Notes: generated from the letters alone by a model not told the origin. A stretch of DNA of 64,000 nucleotides from Robertmurraya sp. FSL R5-0851 (GCF_038002965.1 NZ_JBBOOE010000001.1:3825001-3889000), one strand, 5' to 3'. Shown: positions 16,664 to 26,258, counted from the stretch's first letter. Numbers and translations: made by a program.

Positions 16664-16795
16664 CCGATATAACACTGAAACTCGCGGATACAACACCGAA
16701 ACTCGCGGATACAACACTGAAACTCGCGGATACAACACTGAAACTCGCGGATAGAACACCGAAACTCACGGATACAACACCCAATCTCGCAGATC
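16664..16795. repeat. 21-bp direct tandem repeats
   Basis: Six consecutive 21-bp units of the form CGGATACAACACTGAAACTCG, the outer ones degenerate (for example 16664-16684 and 16769-16789). Period 21 keeps the frame open, which explains apparent ORFs coding NTETRGY or VVSASF repeats; no ribosome binding site supports translation. Confidence 0.85.
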
Positions 16796-16921
16796 CCCCA
16801 CTCACCACACCCCTCTCTCCCCCATTTTGTTACAAAATGCCATGAAATCCCATCCATATTCAGCTATAATAAAACTATATGCTTGTCTTCTATTGAATTT
16901 ACCTTAGGATGTGTAAAAGAA

Positions 16922-17206
16922 ATGAGCCATTATTCTGCTACGAATATAAAGATTAGTAACCTATCTATTTTTAAAGGGTATCAAGTGCTTTTTGAAGTGA
17001 AAGGACAGACTTATCAAATGCTAGTAGGGGGAGATCAATTCGGCTTTCCTATGAACATTATTCATCATTTTAAAGAAGATGGTAAATGTCCAGTTTGCGA
17101 TAAGTATACATGGGCCTATCCAATGGGACAGCAGCCATGTTCGGCATTGTTGCGAGACAAAATGATGCTATTTGATCTATTCCAAAGAAAATTCCAGGCA
17201 AAATAA
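16922..17206 (+). CDS. Hypothetical protein with CxxC motif
   Basis: 95 residues from ATG 16922; an in-frame TTG at 16883 would add 13 residues, and neither start has a strong site. Sequence: an N-terminal beta-rich part (NLSIFKGYQVLFEVKGQTY) and a CPVCDKYTW segment with another Cys in QQPCSALLRDK, possibly a metal-binding or redox knuckle. I do not recognise the family. It is transcribed alone between the tandem repeats and a bidirectional terminator. Confidence 0.7.
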   Translation: MSHYSATNIKISNLSIFKGYQVLFEVKGQTYQMLVGGDQFGFPMNIIHHFKEDGKCPVCDKYTWAYPMGQQPCSALLRDKMMLFDLFQRKFQAK

Positions 17207-17207
17207 T

Positions 17208-17238
17208 AAAGAAACCATTCAATTTGAATGGTTTCTTT
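17208..17238. terminator. Bidirectional terminator
   Basis: AAAGAAACCATTCAA/TTGAATGGTTTCTTT, a near-perfect hairpin with A- and T-runs on both sides, between two convergent genes (17206 and 17241). Confidence 0.9.
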
Positions 17239-17240
17239 TC

Positions 17241-17816
17241 TTATCTTGGCTCATAAATATCCCAGGCAACCTTTAAAGAATCGACGATATATTCCGCAAT
17301 TTCCTCTGCATCCTGTGTATCGGTTTTTACCCTTGAATGGTGGTATTGATAGATCTCTTGTCTACTATTAAAAAGCTCCAAAATTTCATCAATATTTCGA
17401 CCTTGAAGAACGGGTCTTGAATCAATAATTAAACTAATACGATCCTTCCAATATTCCCACGATAGGTCTAGGAAAAACACGATACAATTTTTCGTGCACG
17501 CTTCCCTTATATCTTCTTGAAGAAATGCACCGCCGCCTAAAGAAAGTACTGAAAGCTTCTTCTTGCTTAATTCAGTAATCACTTCTTTTTCTTTTTCACG
17601 GAAGGCTTTTTCCCCAATTTGCTTAAAAATTTCTGAAGTTGGTGCACCGTATTCTTCTTCGATCACTTGATCGATATCTATAAAATCACGATAAAGCTTT
17701 TTAGCTACTAATTTTCCAATGGTTGTTTTCCCCACACCCATAAAGCCGATAAATACGATACTTTTTTCTCTTAATGGAACTTCTCTTAAAGTCACTTTCA
17801 TCACTCCAACGTTCAC
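17241..17816 (-). CDS. aroK: Shikimate kinase
   Basis: About 186-191 residues. P-loop GFMGVGKTT near residue 24, DIDQVIEEEYG (shikimate and Mg binding Asp), SLGGGAF and the lid Arg in DSRPVLQGR: all AroK/AroL hallmarks. It phosphorylates shikimate at O3 in the chorismate pathway. The start is uncertain: GTG 17816, or ATG 17801, which has GGAG only two bases before it. Single gene; no other aro gene nearby. Confidence 0.93.
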   Translation of the reverse strand: MNVGVMKVTLREVPLREKSIVFIGFMGVGKTTIGKLVAKKLYRDFIDIDQVIEEEYGAPTSEIFKQIGEKAFREKEKEVITELSKKKLSVLSLGGGAFLQEDIREACTKNCIVFFLDLSWEYWKDRISLIIDSRPVLQGRNIDEILELFNSRQEIYQYHHSRVKTDTQDAEEIAEYIVDSLKVAWDIYEPR

Positions 17817-17921
17817 TCCAATACTTAACCGGTCGAAAGTATATTATATTCTACCATGTTATCACTTTTTCGCATTTGTTCCAAAATAAATTTCTGAGAA
17901 TTCATGTTTTTTTATCACCAT

Positions 17922-17970
17922 TTGACCAACTTTATGATACTATACATACATGAACATATGCTCATATGTT
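17922..17970 (+). promoter_or_regulatory. Promoter with ArsR/SmtB-type operator before the zinc-efflux pair
   Basis: TTGACC (17922-17927) forms a -35. Downstream, around the transcription start, is the perfect inverted repeat AACATATG CT CATATGTT (17953-17970), part of TGAACATATG..., the usual layout of ArsR/SmtB operators. The regulator gene starts 24 bp later. Confidence 0.75.
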
Positions 17971-17993
17971 AAATTACTGATTAAAGGAGCTAG

Positions 17994-18305
17994 ATGATGG
18001 AACGTACGGATCATTCTTTTCTTAACCAAACTACAGCGGATGAAGCAGCAAGGATATTTAAAGCACTAGCTGATCCAACAAGAATAAAAATTTTATACTT
18101 ACTCTCCCAAGAGGAATGTTCTGTGAGTCATATTACGGAAGTACTGGAGATGACTCAATCGGCCGTTTCCCATCAACTAAGCACGCTGAGAAAGCTTCGT
18201 TTAGTCAAATATCGCCGGGAAGGAAGTACCTTGTACTATTCATACGATGACGAACATGTTATCACGATTCTTCAGCAAGTCCTTTCCCATATTAATTGTA
18301 ATTAG
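17994..18305 (+). CDS. ArsR/SmtB-family metal-sensing repressor (CzrA-like)
   Basis: 103 residues. Winged helix: ADPTRIKILYLL, then the recognition helix SAVSHQLSTLRKLRLV. The C-terminal alpha-5 helix has D86-x-H88-x10-H99-xx-C102, the spacing of the CzrA zinc site (Asp, His, His, His) but with Cys in place of the last His. It most likely represses its own gene and the CDF exporter that follows 11 nt later, through the operator at 17953-17970. Zinc (or cobalt/nickel) is inferred from the site and the partner. Confidence 0.9.
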   Translation: MMERTDHSFLNQTTADEAARIFKALADPTRIKILYLLSQEECSVSHITEVLEMTQSAVSHQLSTLRKLRLVKYRREGSTLYYSYDDEHVITILQQVLSHINCN

Positions 18306-18316
18306 GAGGAATTCAC

Positions 18317-19273
18317 ATGGGTCATCACCATCATCATCACGGTCATGGTCATCATCATCACCATCATGCTCATGACCATTGCCATGATCATTTTGATTCG
18401 CAGCGGGAAGGAAACAAAAAGGGGTTACTAATTGCTTTATTAGTTACAACGGGAATTATGTTCGCTGAGTTTTTTGGAGGATTAATGACCAATAGTCTTG
18501 CACTATTATCAGATGCGGGGCATATGCTTAGTGATGCGAGCTCTTTATTGCTTAGTTTGGTAGCTCTTTGGATTGCTTCTCGTCCAGCTACTCCAAAGAA
18601 AACCTTTGGATTTTACCGGTTTGAAGTATTAGCCGCTCTGTTTAATGGTGTCACTCTATTTGTGATTGCTGGTTTTATCGTCTGGGAAGCATTTGAACGG
18701 TTTATGGAACCTCCGACCGTTGCCAGCGGAACGATGATCCTGATTGCTTGTATTGGTCTTGGAGCCAATTTAATTAGCGCTTGGTCTTTATTACGAAATG
18801 GTGATGTGAAAGATAATGTGAACGTGAGAAGTGCCTATTTACACGTATTAGGAGATGCGTTAGGCTCGGTTGGAGCAATTATTGCTGGAATCGTCATGCT
18901 GCTGTTCGGATGGTATATCGCGGATCCTATTATTTCTGTCATTGTCGCTTTATTAATTTTACGTAGTGCATGGGGTGTCATTTCTCATTCTCTTCATATA
19001 CTAATGGAGGGAACACCATCATCTGTGAATCAAGAGGATGTAAAAAAAGCTCTTGAATCCATACATGGTGTGATCGATGTACATGATCTCCATATTTGGA
19101 CGATCACATCTGGACTTCACTCTCTTACTTGTCATTTACTGGTGAAAGAGGAACACCATTCACAAACGATTTTACAAGAGGCGGTTAGGACACTAAGCAG
19201 TCGATTCCATATTGACCATTCTACGATACAAATTGAAACATCAACCGATTTACATCAAGCACTAAAAATATAA
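18317..19273 (+). CDS. czcD: Cation diffusion facilitator zinc exporter (CzcD/ZitB type)
   Basis: 318 residues. A natural His-rich N-terminus (runs of six His at residues 3-8 and 12-17) precedes six membrane helices. The transport-site residues are visible: SDAGHMLSDASS in TM2 and HVLGDALGSVG in TM5. The C-terminal cytoplasmic domain has VHDLHIWTITSG and SLTCHLLV. It exports Zn2+ (Cd2+, Co2+) in exchange for protons. It is cotranscribed with the ArsR-type sensor and ends at a strong terminator. Confidence 0.93.
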   Translation: MGHHHHHHGHGHHHHHHAHDHCHDHFDSQREGNKKGLLIALLVTTGIMFAEFFGGLMTNSLALLSDAGHMLSDASSLLLSLVALWIASRPATPKKTFGFYRFEVLAALFNGVTLFVIAGFIVWEAFERFMEPPTVASGTMILIACIGLGANLISAWSLLRNGDVKDNVNVRSAYLHVLGDALGSVGAIIAGIVMLLFGWYIADPIISVIVALLILRSAWGVISHSLHILMEGTPSSVNQEDVKKALESIHGVIDVHDLHIWTITSGLHSLTCHLLVKEEHHSQTILQEAVRTLSSRFHIDHSTIQIETSTDLHQALKI

Positions 19274-19275
19274 AA

Positions 19276-19310
19276 AAAGTGCTCCCTTTCTAAATAGGGA
19301 GCACCTTGCA
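19276..19310. terminator. Terminator between czcD and the terC gene
   Basis: AGTGCTCCCT/AGGGAGCAC hairpin between two convergent genes, with A-rich and T-rich flanks. Confidence 0.85.
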
Positions 19311-19314
19311 TATC

Positions 19315-20019
19315 TTAGTGAGAACCAGCTTTTTTTAGTTCAAATGTTTCTTCGTTCTGAGCTGCAAGCTGTTTCTTTTTCACGGTCATACGACCTGCTA
19401 ATAAAACAGCAGCAATGACTAGGATCTCAAAACCATACTTGATAAATCCGTTAGCAAAAATTCCATTTAAGAATCCTTCCCCAACGATCATTTTTGCAGC
19501 GGTCCAAGCTAAGATCGCAGAACCGATTGTAACAATAACTGGGTAACGCTCGATCCATTTAATAATCATCGTGCTACCCCACATTACTACTGGTACGGAA
19601 ATCAATAATCCGATAATAACAAGAGTCATATTACCGTGAGATGCACCAGCAATCGCAAGAACGTTATCTAATCCCATTAATGCATCCGCAATAATAACTG
19701 TACGAATCGCTGCCCAAAAATTATCTCCAGCTTTTACGTCCCCATGGCTATCATCATCTGTCAATAACTTATAAGCGATCCAAACAAGTAATAGTCCACC
19801 TACTAGGTGTAAACCAGGGACCTTCAGTAACCAAACAACAGCAAGTGTTGCGACTACACGAATGACAATCGCTCCGATTGAGCCCCAAAAAATTACTTTT
19901 TTCTGCTGTTCTTTTGGAAGATTTCTAGCTGCTAATCCAATAAGGATGGCATTATCACCGGCAAGAACTAAGTCAATAGCAATAATGGTAAGTAGTGCGG
20001 TTAAAAATTCTAGTTCCAT
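19315..20019 (-). CDS. TerC-family manganese exporter (MeeY/YkoY-like)
   Basis: 234 residues from ATG 20019 behind AGGAGGG; longer readings extend into the riboswitch and are rejected. Seven or more membrane helices with the TerC signatures DLVLAGDNAILIGLA near residue 17 and ADALMGLDNVLAIAGAS; their acidic residues are thought to bind the ion. In B. subtilis the TerC proteins YceF and YkoY (MeeF, MeeY) export Mn2+ to metallate secreted enzymes, and ykoY has the same riboswitch class. The Mn-sensing element directly upstream makes a manganese role likely. Confidence 0.93.
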   Translation of the reverse strand: MELEFLTALLTIIAIDLVLAGDNAILIGLAARNLPKEQQKKVIFWGSIGAIVIRVVATLAVVWLLKVPGLHLVGGLLLVWIAYKLLTDDDSHGDVKAGDNFWAAIRTVIIADALMGLDNVLAIAGASHGNMTLVIIGLLISVPVVMWGSTMIIKWIERYPVIVTIGSAILAWTAAKMIVGEGFLNGIFANGFIKYGFEILVIAAVLLAGRMTVKKKQLAAQNEETFELKKAGSH

Positions 20020-20071
20020 ACATGATTCCCTCCTAAAAATTAAGTTCTTATCGATTTTTTTGCCCACAAAA

Positions 20072-20212
20072 TAAAGAGACCTTGCCATTGTAGGCAAAGG
20101 TCTCGCTAAGCACAAGTAAAATGCCAACAAAGCCGATGGATTTGACTCCATGTAATGACGACTTTGTTTCAGGAAAAATCCTGACGCTACTCCCCTTTAC
20201 TGAGAAAGGAAA
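20072..20212 (-). ncRNA. yybP-ykoY (manganese) riboswitch with terminator
   Basis: On the minus strand: AAAGGGGAGTAGCGTCAGG (about 20198-20180), CCTGAAACAAAGTCGTCATT, then a GCTTAGCGAGACCTTTGCC segment (about 20113-20095). These are the conserved pieces of the class. The 3' conserved segment is also the 5' arm of a terminator, GAGACCTTTGCC/GGCAAGGTCTC (20104-20076), followed by TTTATTTT. Mn2+ binding should keep the terminator open and switch on the downstream terC gene. Confidence 0.93.
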
Positions 20213-20328
20213 ACCGATAATATTCTTTTGTACTATACTACAACTATAGTCAAAACAAAATGATTATATGACTATATTACATAAATTTATTACTATATGC
20301 AACTATAAAACTTGTAACATTTTCCCTT

Positions 20329-21039
20329 TTATAATAATTGGATGCCTTCTGGGAGGACCACCGCTTTTAAAAGATCCACCTCTTCTATGCGTTTGTACGT
20401 ATAGGAAGAACCATTTAAAATGGCTGTATCTAAATAAGCTGGGTGTGTCATCACTTCAACTTTTGTTGGTTGGCTGAATCGTTCCCCAAGCTTGTTGAAA
20501 TAATCTGCTTCCAATCCATCTCCATAAAAATCAAATAGCGCCACATCTGAGAATGGCTCCACTCCTTGAATTTGCTCTAATCCATTTGTTCTAACCGGTA
20601 AGTTGTATTTTTTAGATAAACGTTGAACAACCGGTAATAACTCCCCAATCGTATGAACATGGTGATGACTATCCATATGTGTAAGGGGAACACCTGAGCT
20701 CAAAAACTTTTCAATTTGAGCGGTCCATTCTCTTTCCACCTCTTCAAGACGTACAGTCTCTTTTTTCGAGTGGAGCTCTGACAGGGAATGAAAGAATCCC
20801 TCTTCATTCGTAAGTGAAGAAACATCTTGTAAAAGAGGCTTTCCACATGTAAGAACAAGATGAATCCCGACTTGAAGGCTTGGATGCTCTTTTGCAAGCT
20901 GAATGGCATGCTTCGTTCCTTCCATATTCATCATCATTGTGGCGGAGTTCACAATTCCATTCAGATGTGTGTCAATAATTCCATAATTCACTCCAGAACT
21001 AAAACCAAAATCGTCTGCGTTAACAATTAATTGAATCAT
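20329..21039 (-). CDS. chbG: YdjC/ChbG-family carbohydrate deacetylase
   Basis: 236 residues from ATG 21039 (AAGGAG 8 nt upstream; the ATG at 21045 is too close to it). YdjC-fold landmarks: VNADDFGFSSGVN at the start (metal and catalytic Asp), VGIHLVLTCGKP, and HMDSHHHVH (metal-binding His). ChbG removes an acetyl group from chitobiose or its phosphate so that a GH4 phospho-glucosidase can act. Here it follows the GH4 gene by 11 nt. That gene is truncated and its promoter lost, so chbG, although intact, may be poorly transcribed. Confidence 0.88.
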   Translation of the reverse strand: MIQLIVNADDFGFSSGVNYGIIDTHLNGIVNSATMMMNMEGTKHAIQLAKEHPSLQVGIHLVLTCGKPLLQDVSSLTNEEGFFHSLSELHSKKETVRLEEVEREWTAQIEKFLSSGVPLTHMDSHHHVHTIGELLPVVQRLSKKYNLPVRTNGLEQIQGVEPFSDVALFDFYGDGLEADYFNKLGERFSQPTKVEVMTHPAYLDTAILNGSSYTYKRIEEVDLLKAVVLPEGIQLL

Positions 21040-21050
21040 GTACATTCTCC

Positions 21051-22320
21051 TTATTTTAAAGTAAATTGCGGCAAATGCTCTTTATGCGCTTCTAACATTT
21101 CATTGAGAATCGTCTTCGCTGTTTGATCACTTGGAATAAACGGGTTCATCGTCATCGCTAGAAGCGCTGTGTTGTAGTTTCCTGTTACCGCTGCTTCTAT
21201 GGCAACCTCTTCAAAAGATTTCATATACCCAACCAGTCCTCTTACCGCTACAGGTAGCTCTCCTACGCTAATTGGCTTCGGACCGTCCTTTGTAATGACA
21301 CAACTTACTTCTACAGCGGCTTGCGCCGGCAGATTGGAGATCGTCCCGTTATTTCTTGTATTCACTGCTTGGATATCTCGCTTATCTGTATACATCGAGT
21401 GAATCAATCGAACGGCTGCATCACTGTAATAAGCTCCACCTCTTTTTTCTAGCTGTGGTGGCTTAATGTCTAGAGTAGGGTCCTTGTACAGCTCAAATAA
21501 ATCATCCTCTAATCTTTTGACAACCTCCGCTCGAATATTTCCTTCACGGAATTTGTTGAGCTCCTCTTCTAGCATGTTACCAGACTTGTAATAATAATTA
21601 TGGTATGGACATGGGAGAACATTTAATGCTTGTAAAAATTCTGGTTCCCATCCCATCGCATGGATATTTTGCATCGTAATGGCCTTGTTTGGGTCTGTTA
21701 AAAGAGAAATAACTTCTTTTTTCACCGATTTTCCATCAACAAAAACATCCAATCCATACACCAGATGATTTAATCCAGCAAAATCGATTCTTACGCGACT
21801 GTGGTCAACGTCCAATAATTTAGCAACTCCCATTTCCATTCCAATCGGAACATTACAAAGCCCTACCACTTTTATTTTCGTATGTTTCAGTACGGCCTCT
21901 GTTACCATACCAGCTGGGTTGGTAAAATTGATGAGCCACGCGTTCGGACAAAGTTCCTCCATCTCACGGCAGATATCAAGAATTACCGGGATGGTACGGA
22001 ATGCTTTAAACAGGCCTCCTGGTCCGTTCGTTTCTTGTCCCAACACTCCATGCTTTAACGGGATGCTTTCGTCCAGTTTACGAGCCTCTAGCAATCCTAC
22101 TCGCAACTGAGTGGTGACAAAGTCTGCTCCTTCTAATGCTTCTCTTCGATCGAGTGTTAAGTGAACCTTGATCGGAAGCCCTGATTTTTCTACCATTCGT
22201 TTGGCTAAGTTTCCAACAATATCAAGCTTTTCTTTTCCTGCCTCAATATCAACAAGCCATATTTCTCTTATTGGTAGTTCGTCATAATACTTAATAAATC
22301 CTTCAATTAATTCAGGCGTC
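21051..22320 (-). pseudogene. licH: 6-phospho-beta-glucosidase (GH4), 5'-truncated
   Basis: The frame is open from 22320, reading TPELIEGFIKYYDELPIREI, through GLCNVPIG and GLNHLVYGLDVFVDG to PQFTLK at 21051, about 422 residues. GH4 enzymes start about 15-20 residues earlier with an NAD-binding GGGSSY segment. That segment and the start codon are missing; a stop codon directly abuts the first recognisable codon. At 22320/22321 the sequence changes abruptly to the 3' end of a regulator gene on the opposite strand. A shortened protein from the internal ATG 22196 would lack the Rossmann loop and be inactive. Confidence 0.88.
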
Positions 22321-22323
22321 TAG

Positions 22324-22497
22324 TATCAGCCGGATGAGGAAGTAGCGAAAAAGCTGCAAATTCCTGTGGGTAGCCCTTGCTTTTCCTTAGACACACATGC
22401 GTACTTAGAGGATGGATCCATTATTGAGTACTCAAAAACGATATTTCGGGGAGATTTAACCCATTTTATCATTGAAAGAAATTACAACAGAGTGTAG
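22324..22497 (+). pseudogene. GntR-family regulator, C-terminal (UTRA) remnant
   Basis: The last 57 codons of a GntR/UTRA regulator: KLQIPVGSPCFSLDTHAYLE, IIEYSKTIFRGDLTHFIIE, then the stop at 22495-22497. UTRA domains of sugar-sensing regulators end with exactly this EYSKTIFRGD pattern. The DNA-binding part and most of the UTRA domain are gone. It was divergent from the licH gene and is the likely former regulator of that operon. Confidence 0.85.
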
Positions 22498-22512
22498 AGC
22501 TCTGTTGTTTTA
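22484..22512 (+). terminator. Terminator of the gntR remnant
   Basis: ACAACAGAG/CTCTGTTGT hairpin overlapping the stop codon, followed by TTTATTTG. Confidence 0.8.
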
Positions 22513-22642
22513 TTTGTAGTGACAACATAAGTTTCCATCATTTTTACCCATGACAGATTTTAGAAAAACCTCTATAATAATCTTCGAGATACGAAATTTT
22601 TCATTAAACGAAGAATATATTAAATGAAAAAGAGGCTATAAA

Positions 22643-23857
22643 ATGATGTGGAAAAATCGGAATGTATGGATTATTTTAATTGGCGAGTTTATTGCTGGGG
22701 TTGGATTATGGACCGGAATTATCGGAAACTTAGAATTTATGCAAGCGAAGGTACCTTCTGATTTTCTTAAGTCTCTTATCCTCGCTACTGGCTTATTAGC
22801 AGGAATTCTTGTTGGTCCACTTGCTGGGCGTATGACCGATCAGTATAGTAAAAAAACAATCATGATTTATTCGGGTATTGCCCGTATGTTCAGTGTCATC
22901 TTTATGTTTCTTGCGCTTTATACCGGCTCCGTCTGGTGGATGGTCGTATTTATGATTGGCATTCAGCTTTCCGCTGCTTTTTATTTTCCAGCACTACAGT
23001 CAGCTATCCCTCTAATCGTTCAAGAAAATCAACTTCTCCAACTGAATGGAGTACATATGAATGTGTCGACCATTTCACGTGTACTAGGTACGGCTTTGGC
23101 GGGTGCCATGCTTGTCGTTATGCCTTTATCTATGTTGTATGTTGCATCCTTTGTTGCTTACGGCATTTTACTCGTCTTCACCTTCTTTTTAAAAATGGAA
23201 GAGCCAGAGTTGTCCAACTCCGCACTGAACAAGAACGGATCTAGTGGATTTAAAGACGTTCTCCCTGTTATCAAAGGAATGCCCGTCGTCTTTATGACCC
23301 TTATTATGGCACTTGTTCCCTTGTTGTTTCTAAGTGGGTTTAATTTGATGGTGATTAATATTAGTGAAATTCATGATGATTCTTCGATTAAAGGCTTGAT
23401 ATATACAGCAGAAGGAATCGCCTTTATGTTAGGAACGTTTGTGATTAAAAGGCTCAATGATAAATGGTCTCCTTTTACCATTATTTTTGTTTTTTCAACC
23501 GTAATCGGTTTGGGTCAAATATCACTATATTTTGTTGAGAACAAGGCACTTGCCATTCTTTCTTTTGCCATAGTTGGTTTTGCGGTTGGCTGCTTTTACC
23601 CAACGGTTTCTACGCTTTTTCAAACAAAGGTTCCAAAGAGCTTTCATGGGCGCTTCTTCTCGTTCAGAAATATGCTTGATCGAATTATGTTTCAGGTCGT
23701 ACTCCTGGGTACCGGTTTTTTATTAGATGTGGTCGGACTACAAATCATGGTGCTTATTTTCGGAGCCATTTCGTTGCTCACCACAGGAATTTTCTATAGT
23801 AAACATAAACAGCAGCCGGTTGAGTTAGAGGTAGAAGCTGTTACCGTTACCAAATAA
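22643..23857 (+). CDS. MFS transporter (MFS_3, macrolide-efflux-like)
   Basis: 404 residues with 12 predicted helices. The cytoplasmic loop 2-3 motif is GPLAGRMTDQYSKKTIMIYSG, and the second half has GFAVGCFYPTVSTLFQTKVP and FHGRFFSFRNMLDRIMFQ, which resemble the MFS_3/enterobactin-exporter-like group often annotated as macrolide efflux. Substrate unknown. It is a single gene with its own terminator; the upstream 145 bp contain no other gene. Confidence 0.88.
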   Translation: MMWKNRNVWIILIGEFIAGVGLWTGIIGNLEFMQAKVPSDFLKSLILATGLLAGILVGPLAGRMTDQYSKKTIMIYSGIARMFSVIFMFLALYTGSVWWMVVFMIGIQLSAAFYFPALQSAIPLIVQENQLLQLNGVHMNVSTISRVLGTALAGAMLVVMPLSMLYVASFVAYGILLVFTFFLKMEEPELSNSALNKNGSSGFKDVLPVIKGMPVVFMTLIMALVPLLFLSGFNLMVINISEIHDDSSIKGLIYTAEGIAFMLGTFVIKRLNDKWSPFTIIFVFSTVIGLGQISLYFVENKALAILSFAIVGFAVGCFYPTVSTLFQTKVPKSFHGRFFSFRNMLDRIMFQVVLLGTGFLLDVVGLQIMVLIFGAISLLTTGIFYSKHKQQPVELEVEAVTVTK

Positions 23858-23867
23858 TAGACTTGAG

Positions 23868-23890
23868 GTGTCCGAAATGGGCACCTCTTT
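23868..23890 (+). terminator. MFS gene terminator
   Basis: GAGGTGTCC/GGGCACCTC hairpin followed by TTTGTTCGTTTTTT. Confidence 0.8.
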
Positions 23891-24057
23891 GTTCGTTTTT
23901 TATGGACAGTTTGTTATTTTTTCGTATTTATCTGACTATTGAAACCCTTAACACGAATATTAATGCATCTTTTTACCATAAATTTTCGGAATTAATCGTG
24001 ATTTTTCTATTGAACTACAATATAATGGTGATATAATAATAACTAACTTCATAGGAT

Positions 24058-24243
24058 TCACTCATATAATAGCGAGAATATGGCTCGCAAGTTTCTACCG
24101 AATCACCGTAAATGATTCGACTATGAGTGAGCAATGGGAATTGCTACGATAGTTGTTTTATCTATGCAAACCACGCCTTTAAAGCCTAAGGTCATTGCTT
24201 CACTCAATTTGATGTGAATGCAATGATGTTAGGCTTTTTTATT
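24058..24243 (+). ncRNA. Guanine (purine) riboswitch with expression platform
   Basis: Aptamer 24058-24130: CACTCATATAAT, ATATGG, GTTTCTACC, CCGTAAA and GACTATGAGTG, all consensus elements in order; the C in GACTATG is the specificity base for guanine/hypoxanthine. The terminator arms AAGCCTAA and TTAGGCTTTTTT lie at about 24183-24240. Guanine binding should terminate transcription and reduce xpt-pbuX expression. About 170 bp before it (23891-24057) hold no gene. Confidence 0.96.
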
Positions 24244-24255
24244 TTTCTTTCTTAG

Positions 24256-24857
<602 letters not shown>

Positions 24858-24858
<1 letters not shown>

Positions 24859-26165
24859 TGAAAACAAATCCGTTCAAACTTACTTCTTTAGGAATTCAAC
24901 ATGTGCTTGCCATGTATGCAGGGGCAGTTATTGTTCCACTAATTGTTGGGGGAGCACTTGGATTAACTGGCGAGCAATTAACATACTTAGTTTCAATCGA
25001 TATTTTAATGTGCGGTGTGGCAACACTTTTACAAGTCTGGAAAAATAAATTCTTTGGAATCGGGTTACCTGTTGTTCTTGGTTGTACATTTACAGCTGTT
25101 GGTCCGATGATTGCCATTGGTGGAGAATACGGGATTTCAGCTATCTATGGATCCATCTTAGTTTCTGGTTTATTCGTAGTTTTGATTGCAAAGTTTTTTG
25201 GAAAGCTCGTTCGATTTTTCCCACCTGTTGTAACAGGTTCAGTTGTAACGATTATCGGTATTACCTTAATTCCTGTTGCTATTAACAACATGGCTGGTGG
25301 TCAAGGAAGCCCTGATTTTGGTTCGATGACGAACATTTCTTTAGCTTTTGGAACTCTTCTTTTTATTATTGTTTTATACCGCTTTTTCACAGGTTTTGTT
25401 CGTTCGGTTTCGATTCTTTTAGGTTTATTAGCAGGTACAGTAGTTGCTGCCTTTATGGGAATGGTTAATTTTTCGGCTGTAGCTGAAGCTAGCTGGTTCC
25501 ATATGGTCACTCCTTTCTATTTCGGAATGCCAACATTTGAAATCACCGCGATTTTAACGATGATTCTTGTTGCAATGGTAAGTTTGGTTGAGTCAACTGG
25601 AGTATATTTTGCTTTAAGTGATATTTGTGAAGAGGAAGTTACGGAAAAGGATCTAGCCAATGGCTATCGTGCGGAAGGTTTAGCGATTCTTCTTGGTGGA
25701 TTATTTAACGCTTTCCCTTACACTACTTATTCTCAAAACGTTGGTCTTTTACAAATTACGGGAGTAAAAAGCAAAAATGTGATTTATACAACGGGAGCTA
25801 TGTTAATTCTATTAGGATTTATTCCTAAAATCGGCGCCTTAACAACGATCATTCCTACATCTGTTCTAGGCGGAGCCATGATTGCGATGTTCGGAATGGT
25901 TATCGCGTATGGTATTAAAATGTTAAGCAAAGTGAACTTTGCGTCACAAGAAAACTTATTAATTATTGCTTGTTCGGTTGGAATTGGTCTTGGTGTCACA
26001 GCTGTTCCTGACCTTTTTGCTCAAATGCCATCAAGCATTCGTATTTTGACTGACAATGGAATTGTGGCTGGTAGTATTACAGCCATTTTATTAAATATTG
26101 TATTTAATGTTGCTCCGAAAGCAGAACGCGTTCAACCGGTTTTGAATGAGCAGAAAGCATCTTAA
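24858..26165 (+). CDS. pbuX: Xanthine permease
   Basis: 435 residues of the nucleobase:cation symporter-2 family, about 14 helices. Motifs: LGIQHVLAMYAGAVIVP at the start, VESTGVYFALSDICEE (substrate-binding Glu) and NAFPYTTYSQNVGLLQITGVKS. Imports xanthine for Xpt. Its stop is followed 6 bp later by an ISLre2-type insertion that separates the gene from its native terminator (27842-27872). Confidence 0.97.
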
Positions 26166-26211
26166 TTTAGACATTCGGCGTATGAGTAAAATGTTTGTGG
26201 GAGATGTTGTA

Positions 26212-26258
26212 CCCTGTTTCTCAATGGATGGGGCGTAGACCCATCCATTGAGAAACAG
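26212..26258. terminator. Long perfect hairpin inside the left end of the ISLre2 element
   Basis: A 20-bp perfect stem (26212-26231 with 26239-26258) and 7-nt loop, without a T-tract. A second imperfect hairpin (GGACTC...GAGTCC) lies between it and the transposase start at 26368. They probably shield the transposase from read-through; inference. Confidence 0.7.

Noticed and set aside
16551-16857. ORFs of 67-205 codons on both strands through the repeats (NTETRGY and VVSASF repeats)
   Set aside because: They exist because the repeat period of 21 bp keeps the frame open; no ribosome binding site and both strands open equally.
20040-20151. Extension of the TerC protein upstream to 20151
   Set aside because: The extra codons lie in the riboswitch and its terminator; ATG 20019 has an AGGAGG site.
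26184-26203. ISLre2 end as a pbuX terminator
   Set aside because: It is the inverted repeat of the element; the true terminator with T-tract lies beyond the IS at 27842-27872.
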